Positions 1 through 4,842 of a stretch of 5,758 nucleotides of DNA are shown here, in pieces. Below the pieces are notes generated by a model. That model was given only the letters and a program-made list of their open reading frames with translations, was not told the origin of the DNA and searched no databases. Source of the DNA: Oscillospiraceae bacterium. GTDB lineage: Bacteria; Bacillota; Clostridia; Oscillospirales; Ruminococcaceae. The stretch lies in assembly GCA_014796735.1 (NCBI GenBank), contig JAAVIG010000082.1, positions 1 through 5,758 on the forward strand, in the 5' to 3' direction. A program made the position numbers and the translations under genes. Numbering within the stretch: the first letter of the stretch is position 1; each line of letters begins with the position of its first letter.

Positions 1-261
1 CTCCCAATTAGGTTGTGCCGCCCTATCCGTTAAAAACGTTCCTTTTGCAATAACTACCCTACCGCAGGGGCGGAGCCAAATTTTCGCCATAGGCGAAAAT
101 TTTGAAACGCTTCGCATTTCAGCGGGCTGTCGCCCGCGGCTCCGCCGCTTCAACGCTGTTCGCCGCTCTAAACTCTCCGTTATTCAATCACTTTCCGTAC
201 GAAAAATATTGTGTTTACCCCAAAAGCATTAAATCCGTACCGCCACTACCAATTATCAATA
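1..261. other. Non-coding region downstream of the histidine kinase
   Basis: No convincing gene is visible on either strand. The short plus-strand reading frame starting at 102 begins inside the palindromic element, has low-complexity composition and lacks a good ribosome binding site. The stretch holds the structured element at 69-146, described separately. To its left (1-68) is AT/GC-mixed sequence with only short inverted repeats, such as CCCT at 57-60 facing AGGG at 66-69. To its right (150-261) is AT-rich sequence with no clear terminator hairpin. The left part may continue the same repeat unit beyond the window edge, which I cannot test from one copy. Confidence 0.6.
69..146. repeat. 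Palindromic four-way-junction element (extragenic repeat candidate)
   Basis: Four stems abut with no unpaired base between them. The outer stem pairs GGCGGAGCC (69-77) with GGCTCCGCC (138-146), 9 bp and perfect. Hairpin 1 pairs 78-88 with 92-102, 11 bp and perfect, with loop ATA. Hairpin 2 pairs 103-110 with 114-121, 8 positions with one C/A mismatch, and a 3-nt loop. Hairpin 3 pairs GCGGGC (122-127) with GCCCGC (132-137), with a 4-nt loop. The same fold forms on either strand, as a cruciform in DNA or a cloverleaf in RNA. It starts 116 nt past the histidine kinase stop, so read-through of that operon would place it in the 3' untranslated RNA. Hairpin 1 has flanking T/A runs and might also terminate transcription. 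Its identity as a dispersed repeat is inferred from style. Confidence 0.7.
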
Positions 262-1398
262 TCAATTTACCACCCTTAGCGACACCACCGCCTCCAACCC
301 GTCCGAATGATTGCAAAGCATAACCTCTCCCCCCGATTTTTCCGCAATATACTTCACAATATACAATCCAAGCCCCGAGCCCTGCTTATTCCCGCAGTTT
401 TTACCCCGATAAAACTTCCCGTAAATAAAAGGCATATCCTCGTCGAGAATCCCGCTTCCGTAATCCCTGAAATGAATACTTACAATATCCTCCGATATGG
501 AAAGGAAAATATCAATATCACTCTCTGCGTACTTCCTCGAATTGTTGACAAGATTTTCCGTAAGCTGCATAAGCCTGTTTTTGTCAATGTAAACCGCCGC
601 TTTGAAATCGGGCTTTTCGTAATGCACGTCCCCTCTTTCCGCTCCTATCTCTTTAACCGCCGTTTCAAAAAACTCCGTAAGCTCTACTCTTTCGGGAGTG
701 ATTTTCAGCCGATCAAGATCCGAAAGCGAGTGCAGAAATAAATCGTCTGTAAGCTTTGATACCTCGTCGCATTTGGACATGATAACGGAAATGTACTTCT
801 GCCTTTTTTCCGCTGTGCTGTCCATATTGGCTTCCAAGCCCTCCGCGTAAGCCCTTATTGAAGCAATAGGCGTCTTTATATCATGGGAAAGCGTGGCTAT
901 AACCGTTTTGTTGTTCTCCGCGGCTTCCTTTTCGCACGCCCTCGCTTTGGTTATTTCCTTTCTCATGCTGTCAAACGCCCATGTAAACGCCCCGAAATAG
1001 TTGGAACGCTCATAATCCAGCGGAATGTCAAAATTTCCCTTGGCTATCCTTTCCGCAAAGCCTTTCAGCTTTTCAAAGGGTTTAAGCACCTTAAAATAAA
1101 GCGTCAGCATTATCAAGCCCAATATCACGGTACAAGCTCCGCCTAAGATCAGCACCTCAAAGCCGATCACTTCCTCCGTTCCGCCCGTTCGTATGCTCTC
1201 CTTAAGCGCGTCGGCTATTTCTCCCGCGGCGTCAAAGTCCCCGTTTTCCGCGAGCTGCTGCATTTCATTTACAGCCAAAATCTGCTCCGCCTTAAATTCG
1301 TCGGAGCTGAGCCGCCTTGCCGAAAAAAATAAAACGCCCGTAATTGAAGCAATTAGGGCGAAAAATAAGAAAAATAAAAACGCATACCTGTGTTTCAT
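262..1398 (-). CDS. Membrane sensor histidine kinase (two-component system)
   Basis: 378 residues. It is predicted to sense an envelope or external signal, autophosphorylate on histidine and pass the phosphate to the response regulator encoded just upstream. Membrane segments lie at about residues 5-27 and 79-102, enclosing a short extracytoplasmic region of about 50 residues, too small for a typical PAS or Cache sensor domain. A HAMP-like linker follows (about 103-155). The H box is TLSHDIKTPIAS at 169-180, with His172 as phosphoacceptor. The N box lies at 278-291 (QLTENLVNNSRKYA). The G1 box is DYGSGI at 312-317, the F box FIYGKFYRG at 324-332 and the G2 box QGSGLGLYI at 339-347, so the catalytic core looks intact. 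GAGG, 9 nt before the ATG, supports this start. It is the last gene of the operon, 71 nt after the regulator. The signal it senses cannot be deduced. Confidence 0.95.
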   Translation of the reverse strand: MKHRYAFLFFLFFALIASITGVLFFSARRLSSDEFKAEQILAVNEMQQLAENGDFDAAGEIADALKESIRTGGTEEVIGFEVLILGGACTVILGLIMLTLYFKVLKPFEKLKGFAERIAKGNFDIPLDYERSNYFGAFTWAFDSMRKEITKARACEKEAAENNKTVIATLSHDIKTPIASIRAYAEGLEANMDSTAEKRQKYISVIMSKCDEVSKLTDDLFLHSLSDLDRLKITPERVELTEFFETAVKEIGAERGDVHYEKPDFKAAVYIDKNRLMQLTENLVNNSRKYAESDIDIFLSISEDIVSIHFRDYGSGILDEDMPFIYGKFYRGKNCGNKQGSGLGLYIVKYIAEKSGGEVMLCNHSDGLEAVVSLRVVN

Positions 1399-1469
1399 AT
1401 ATTATTTAACCTCTTTTTGTTTACACTTTGTAAAATTTATCTCACAATATACGAAAAGACGACAAATTG

Positions 1470-2165
1470 TTATTGTCTATTATCAATTTCTCCGTTTTTC
1501 AGCATGTATCCTACTTTAAAAACCGTTACAATAAACTCGGGCTTAGCCGGGTCACTTTCCAGCTTTTCCCTTAACCACCTGATATGCACCGCCAAGGTAG
1601 ACGGTTCAACCTCCGAAAACGCTCCCCACACCTCCGACAGCAGCTTGTCTTTGGATATTGCCTTGTTCACGTTTTGACAAAGGTATGAAAGCAAATCGAA
1701 TTCCCTTAGCGAAAGGGAAACGGCTTTTCCGCTTTTCGTTACCGTCCTTGCGGTAATATTTACCTTAATGTCCCCAAAGGCAACGGTTTTTTCTTCCTTG
1801 TCAAAGCCGTAGCTCCTGCGTATAAGCGCGTTTACCCTTGATAAAAGCTCCTTCATGGAGTAGGGCTTAGGCAGATAATCGTCGCCGCCTATGTCAAAGC
1901 CCGTGATCCTGTCCGTTTCGCTTGTTCTTGCGCTGGCAAAAATAACGGGAACGGAGGAGACCTTGCGTAATTCGCCGCACAGCTCGAAGCCCGTTTCATC
2001 GGGCAGATTTATATCAAGCAGAATAAGGTGAAAGGTGTTTTCCTTCAGCAGCTCAAAGGCTCTTTTCCCGCTTTCGGCACATGTTACCTTATACCCGTAG
2101 CTCTCTAACATTTCGGAGATTATAAAGGATAAGTCCTTGTCGTCGTCTACGATCAGAATGTTCAT
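1470..2165 (-). CDS. OmpR/PhoB-family DNA-binding response regulator
   Basis: 231 residues, the usual length for the family. The N-terminal receiver domain (about 1-118) has the acidic cluster Asp7-Asp8-Asp9, the phosphoacceptor Asp51 in LILLDINLP, Ser78 in the switch position and Lys100-Pro101. The C-terminal winged helix (about 125-223) has the family signatures LSLREFDLLSYL and, near the end, FIVTVFKVGYML. In the latter the usual RGxGY turn reads FKVGY, a small deviation. It should bind promoter DNA once phosphorylated by the kinase encoded next. The ATG lies 2 nt after the stop of the TetR gene (TAA-CT-ATG), and its GGGAG ribosome site lies inside the end of that gene, which suggests translational coupling. 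Targets are unknown. Confidence 0.95.
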   Translation of the reverse strand: MNILIVDDDKDLSFIISEMLESYGYKVTCAESGKRAFELLKENTFHLILLDINLPDETGFELCGELRKVSSVPVIFASARTSETDRITGFDIGGDDYLPKPYSMKELLSRVNALIRRSYGFDKEEKTVAFGDIKVNITARTVTKSGKAVSLSLREFDLLSYLCQNVNKAISKDKLLSEVWGAFSEVEPSTLAVHIRWLREKLESDPAKPEFIVTVFKVGYMLKNGEIDNRQ

Positions 2166-2167
2166 AG

Positions 2168-2737
2168 TTAAAGCACTCCCTGAAACAGCATATTGACCGT
2201 ATCCTCCACAAAGCGGTCGCGCTCCTCCTTGTCGTTCAGATCGCAGCCCAATATTTCCTTTGAGCAGTCTCCCGCGAGAAAAGCCGTTTCCATTGCCGAG
2301 GTCAAGACAAAGGCAAGTATTCTTTTTTTCCCGTTGTCTATTCTGCCGCCGATCGCAAGCTTTAAGCCGTTCTGGGTCGAAAACGAGTTGCTTTTGGGTT
2401 TGTATTCCTTAAAGTCGCTGAGTATAAATATTTTTGCCATAGCCTTATTTTCAAAAAAGAAGTCCATTACCTGCTTAGACTGCTCCGCTACCTTGCTGAC
2501 AACATTGGTCTGATTTTCGCCGCCCGCAGTGTAAAAGCACAGAAGTATTTTATTGACAATGCGCTGCACACAAAGCTCTATCAGCTTATCCTTGCTTTTG
2601 AAATGATAGTTGATAAGCCCCAGCGCTATATCGCACCTTTCGGCAATGGCGCGGGCAGTCACGGCTCTTAAATTCCCCTTGTTTTCCTCAATAAGCTCCG
2701 TTGTTGTCTTGATGATAGCTTCTTTAATGTCGGTCAT
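2168..2737 (-). CDS. TetR/AcrR-family transcriptional regulator
   Basis: 189 residues, typical of the family. The N-terminal three-helix DNA-binding domain spans about residues 5-52. It includes the helix-turn-helix AVTARAIAERCDIALGLINY (25-44) followed by HFKSKDKLIEL, the classic start of helix 4. Residues 60-189 form the divergent ligand-binding/dimerisation part and give no clue to the ligand. An AAAGGGAG ribosome site lies just before the ATG. The first 14 nt overlap the end of the upstream small membrane protein gene, and the stop lies 2 nt before the response regulator. The three genes are therefore tightly coupled. TetR proteins often repress their own operon, but no operator is recognisable near the operon promoter, so autoregulation is only a possibility. 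Confidence 0.93.
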   Translation of the reverse strand: MTDIKEAIIKTTTELIEENKGNLRAVTARAIAERCDIALGLINYHFKSKDKLIELCVQRIVNKILLCFYTAGGENQTNVVSKVAEQSKQVMDFFFENKAMAKIFILSDFKEYKPKSNSFSTQNGLKLAIGGRIDNGKKRILAFVLTSAMETAFLAGDCSKEILGCDLNDKEERDRFVEDTVNMLFQGVL

Positions 2738-3074
2738 TGCTCTGATCTCCCTTTACTTTTTCCTCCGCCTCTCTGTAAAGCCTTTGAAGCTTCTGCACTC
2801 CGTTTTCCAGAGTGTAATAATGAAACACGTAGGGCACCTCAAGCACCAAGAAAAGTATAAACAACGGCAAAAGGCATATCTCCGAGACCGCAAGTCCCAA
2901 GGATATTACGGTAAGCAGGGCGAAGGTCATTGTTACTATTAAATGAACAAGTCTTTCGTGCTGAAAAAATTCGATATTTGTTTTCATGCTTTCAAGCTGC
3001 TTGCCGTCAAGCCTTTCGCTTTCTTTAATCAATTCCTCCGCCTGTTTTATATACGCGGTCAGTTCTTTTTTCAT
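2724..3074 (-). CDS. Small two-helix membrane protein of unknown function
   Basis: 116 residues from the ATG at 3074. A longer frame opens at 3128, but that start would overlap the upstream gene by 32 nt and adds an unlikely N-terminus (MSPWRSKQPNK). The internal start begins MKKELTAYIKQ and has GGGG about 9 nt before it. The protein has a charged, probably helical N-terminus (1-40), then FFQHERLVHLIVTMTF leading into membrane helix 1 (about 42-63). Helix 2 follows (about 66-86), then PYVFHYYTLENGVQKLQRLY and a charged tail. Both termini are probably cytoplasmic. I recognise the general pattern (FFQHERL...HYY.LENGVQKL) as a conserved clostridial hypothetical protein but know of no assigned function. 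It overlaps the TetR gene by 14 nt and begins 22 nt after the isomerase stop, which suggests it acts with that regulator. Confidence 0.85.
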   Translation of the reverse strand: MKKELTAYIKQAEELIKESERLDGKQLESMKTNIEFFQHERLVHLIVTMTFALLTVISLGLAVSEICLLPLFILFLVLEVPYVFHYYTLENGVQKLQRLYREAEEKVKGDQSNDRH

Positions 3075-3096
3075 GACATAACCCCAATTATATTGT

Positions 3097-4008
3097 TTAT
3101 TCGGCTGTTTTGATCTCCACGGACTCAATGATTATTTTCTGAACGGGGTGGCTTTCTTCGCTTCCGCTTGACTGTAACTCGACCTCTACTTCGCTTATTT
3201 TGTCGATAACGTCAAAGCCCGATACCGTTTGTCCGAACACCGTGTAGCCTCCGTCAAGGAAAGGCGTTCCGCCGACCTCCTTGTATTTTGCGGTCATATC
3301 ATCGGTGCGTTCCTCTAAAGCGCGTATGTTTGAAGCCGTGGTACTCCTCATTGAGTTGTAGTAATCCAAATAGGATTGGTAGTACGCCTTTTCATCGTCG
3401 TTGGCAGCTTCCGCAATATAACCGTTTATTTCGGAAATAAGAGAGTCAAGCTGTGTAAGCTGACTGTCAAAGCTTGATTTGTTAACGTCGCTGAAGCCCT
3501 TGTTATTCACTATATAAAACTGGCTTCCGTTTATTCCTCCCGCGTTGGCATAGCACAATGCGCCGTAGTAATGACGCATTTTTGAGTTATACTCAACGTT
3601 AAAGGAGGGGTCGCTGTCCGTTGACATTCCGTCGCCGTTGGCGGAGCCGCCCTGCATCATGAAATCCTTTACAACTCTGTGTATATCCTTGCCCGTATAA
3701 TACCCGCTGTTTGCAAGATCGATAAAGTTTTGTACTCCCTCGGGAGCGGCTTCGGGGTACAGCTTGCAGGTGATCTCGCCGTAGCCCCTTATCGTTATCA
3801 CCGCGTAGGTATCGCCGCTTTTTAACTGAACGTCGCTGCGGTCGCTGTTTATATCCGCCGCGTTGCCCTCAAAGCTGTCGGGTGTGTTTATAGTCTTGAT
3901 TCCGCCGTAATCCCCACTGCCGTTTCCGTTGTTATCTGAGCCGCTGCAGCCTGTAAGCAGCAGTATGGAAGCCAGAGAAGCACAGCCGAGCTTGGTGATT
4001 TTTTTCAT
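3097..4008 (-). CDS. Cyclophilin-type peptidyl-prolyl cis-trans isomerase, lipoprotein
   Basis: 303 residues. It is predicted to catalyse proline cis-trans isomerisation on proteins outside the membrane. The N-terminus is a lipoprotein signal: MKK, a hydrophobic stretch and the lipobox LTGC with Cys21 as lipidated residue, then a Gly/Asn/Ser-rich linker (about 22-60). The cyclophilin domain begins near residue 66. It has the core active-site motif HRVVKDFMMQGG (110-121), with Arg111, Phe116 and Gln119 matching the catalytic/substrate residues of the family, and ANAGGINGSQFYIV (154-167). A charged helical insert (about 172-245) then interrupts the fold before it resumes with PFLDGGYTVFGQTVSGFDVIDKI (249-271). 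The Trp and His typical of human cyclophilin A in this last segment are Phe and Tyr here. AAAGGA lies upstream at good spacing. It is the first gene after the promoter. Confidence 0.95.
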   Translation of the reverse strand: MKKITKLGCASLASILLLTGCSGSDNNGNGSGDYGGIKTINTPDSFEGNAADINSDRSDVQLKSGDTYAVITIRGYGEITCKLYPEAAPEGVQNFIDLANSGYYTGKDIHRVVKDFMMQGGSANGDGMSTDSDPSFNVEYNSKMRHYYGALCYANAGGINGSQFYIVNNKGFSDVNKSSFDSQLTQLDSLISEINGYIAEAANDDEKAYYQSYLDYYNSMRSTTASNIRALEERTDDMTAKYKEVGGTPFLDGGYTVFGQTVSGFDVIDKISEVEVELQSSGSEESHPVQKIIIESVEIKTAE

Positions 4009-4057
4009 TTTATTTGTGTCCTTTCCTTTTTTATAATATAATAATTGTACTTTTTGA

Positions 4058-4086
4058 ATTGTACCACCTTTTTATAATATTGTCAA
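4058..4086 (-). promoter_or_regulatory. Sigma-A type promoter of the isomerase-to-kinase operon
   Basis: Read on the minus strand, a perfect -35 box TTGACA (4086-4081) is followed by a 17-nt spacer and the -10 box TACAAT (4063-4058), five of six to consensus. A TG lies one base before the -10 (TGGTACAAT), an extended -10 element. Transcription should start near 4050, giving a leader of about 40 nt before the isomerase ATG. The -10 core GTACAATT is repeated 14 nt downstream (4043-4050 region) without a matching -35. No clear terminator separates the five downstream genes, so this promoter could serve the whole operon. Internal promoters are not excluded. Confidence 0.85.
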
Positions 4087-4202
4087 CTTGTATAAATCGG
4101 TTTACCGAATATTTTTGCTTAAACAAGACAAAATATTACCGTAAAAACGAAGGAGGCTTTTAAAATTGTATAGGAGTCTCCCGAAGAAAGGACGGTAAGA
4201 AA

Positions 4203-4376
4203 ATGACCAACAAAGAATTGCTTTATATTGAGGACGCACTGGGACACGAGCAGTATTTTCAGACCAAATGCTGTGAAACAGCTTCCCAGATACAAGACCC
4301 CGATCTTAAGACCTGCGTTCAGCAAATGGCGCAGAAGCATCAGCAGATATTTCAAAGCTTTTACGGGCTGCTGTAA
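4203..4376 (+). CDS. Small ferritin-like/spore coat-like protein (57 residues)
   Basis: 57 residues beginning MTNKELLYIEDALGHEQYF and ending QIFQSFYGLL before TAA. It is predicted all-helical. ELLYIEDALGHEQ followed by a second amphipathic segment (PDLKTCVQQMAQKHQQIFQSF) resembles the small CotF/ferritin-like coat proteins of Clostridia, here reduced to about two helices. Three cysteines are present (Cys23, Cys24, Cys38), allowing disulfide cross-linking as in many coat proteins, though this is inference. AAAGGA lies 10 nt before the ATG. The next coat gene starts 30 nt after its stop on the same strand with a similar ribosome site, so the two are probably co-transcribed. No iron-binding set of residues can be assigned with certainty. 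A sporulation-type promoter was looked for upstream and not clearly found. Confidence 0.8.
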   Translation: MTNKELLYIEDALGHEQYFQTKCCETASQIQDPDLKTCVQQMAQKHQQIFQSFYGLL

Positions 4377-4406
4377 CTGATCATTGCTTGAAAGGAAAAT
4401 TATAAA

Positions 4407-4652
4407 ATGGACGATAAAAATTTAATGGAAAATATTTTGCTTCTGGAAAAGGGCGTATGCGATCTTTTTATGCACGGCACTATCGAATCGTCAACCGCCA
4501 ATGTGCATCAGACCTTTAACACCGCTCTTAACGACGCGCTTTGCATGCAGGACAACATTTACGACAAGATGTCGGAAAAGGGCTGGTACCCTACCGAGCA
4601 GGCCGAGCAGAACAAGGTTAATACCGTAAGACAGAAATTTTCCGCTTGTTAA
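4407..4652 (+). CDS. CotF-family spore coat protein
   Basis: 81 residues, all-helical, matching the CotF-like coat protein family common in spore-forming Clostridia. Hallmarks are the N-terminal DKNLMENILLLEKGVCDLFM (3-22), then HGTIESSTANVHQTFNTALN (23-42), ALCMQDNIYDKMSEKGWYPT (44-63) and EQAEQNKVNTVRQKF. It is predicted to be a structural component of the spore coat made in the mother cell. The length is normal for the short form of the family. AAAGGA lies 10 nt before the ATG and the upstream gene ends 30 nt away, forming a two-gene unit. Its last residue is cysteine, and its stop codon overlaps the left arm of the inverted repeat at 4649-4711. The family call rests on motif recognition. 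The presence of these genes suggests, but does not prove, sporulation. Confidence 0.88.
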   Translation: MDDKNLMENILLLEKGVCDLFMHGTIESSTANVHQTFNTALNDALCMQDNIYDKMSEKGWYPTEQAEQNKVNTVRQKFSAC

Positions 4653-4711
4653 CGGTCAAAAAATGTAAAAATTTATTTTTTTTGAAAAAATATAGGTATT
4701 TTGACCGTTAA
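4649..4711. repeat. 13-bp perfect inverted repeat around an AT-rich core
   Basis: TTAACGGTCAAAA (4649-4661) faces TTTTGACCGTTAA (4699-4711), separated by 37 nt made almost entirely of A and T runs, including eight consecutive T and six consecutive A that could pair internally. The left arm contains the stop codon of the coat gene. No T-run follows the right arm on the plus strand, so it is not a classical terminator by itself. It could be a 3'-end stabilising hairpin, a regulator site or a miniature mobile element remnant. No target-site duplication is visible. Confidence 0.6.
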
Positions 4712-4730
4712 AACGCGCATACTATCATTA

Positions 4731-4770
4731 CGAAGAAACCGATATGATTTTTTCCGATTTCTTTGTTTTT
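4731..4770 (+). terminator. Possible intrinsic terminator of the coat gene pair
   Basis: An 11-position stem pairs 4731-4741 (CGAAGAAACCG) with 4755-4765 (CGATTTCTTTG), with one C/A mismatch and one G-T pair, a 13-nt loop, and five T directly after (4766-4770). The stem is AT-rich, so termination would be weak. The strong hairpin at 4794-4837 may finish the job. Confidence 0.45.
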
Positions 4771-4793
4771 CATGCCAATAAAACTCCACTGAA

Positions 4794-4837
4794 AAACAAA
4801 ACGTCTGCCGTAAATATCAACGGCAGACGTTTTGTTT
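4794..4837. terminator. Strong bidirectional intrinsic terminator between convergent genes
   Basis: A perfect 18-bp inverted repeat (4794-4811 with 4820-4837) has an 8-nt loop. The GC-rich upper stem ACGTCTGCCGT/ACGGCAGACGT sits on A/T-rich lower stems, giving a T-rich 3' side on each strand (TTTTGTTT on plus, TTTTGTTTTT on minus). It lies 5 nt past the thiT stop and downstream of the convergent coat genes, so it should end transcription of both. Confidence 0.9.
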
Positions 4838-4842
4838 CCTAA

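Noticed and set aside
102..323. Plus-strand 73-residue reading frame
   Set aside because: It begins inside the palindromic element, overlaps the end of the histidine kinase gene, has a proline-rich low-complexity tail and lacks a ribosome site.
307..741. Plus-strand 144-residue reading frame
   Set aside because: It lies wholly antisense to the histidine kinase, whose motifs are intact. It shows no recognisable domain and no ribosome site.
3075..3128. Upstream start (ATG at 3128) for the small membrane protein
   Set aside because: It would overlap the end of the isomerase gene by 32 nt and add an atypical N-terminus. The ATG at 3074 gives a normal MKKEL start and a 22-nt intergenic gap.
4098..4107. 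CGGTTTACCG palindrome as a regulator operator upstream of the -35 box
   Set aside because: The half-sites are only 4 bp and occur once. This is too short to support an operator without other copies.
4090..4150. Sporulation sigma factor promoter (SigE, SigG or SigK type) for the coat genes
   Set aside because: Only partial matches such as CGAATA near 4106-4111 were found, without a convincing partner box at the right distance, so no call is made.
4119..4355. Minus-strand 78-residue hydrophobic reading frame
   Set aside because: It is antisense to the 57-residue coat-like gene, which has a ribosome site and family-like sequence. Leucine/cysteine-rich shadow frames are common opposite such genes.
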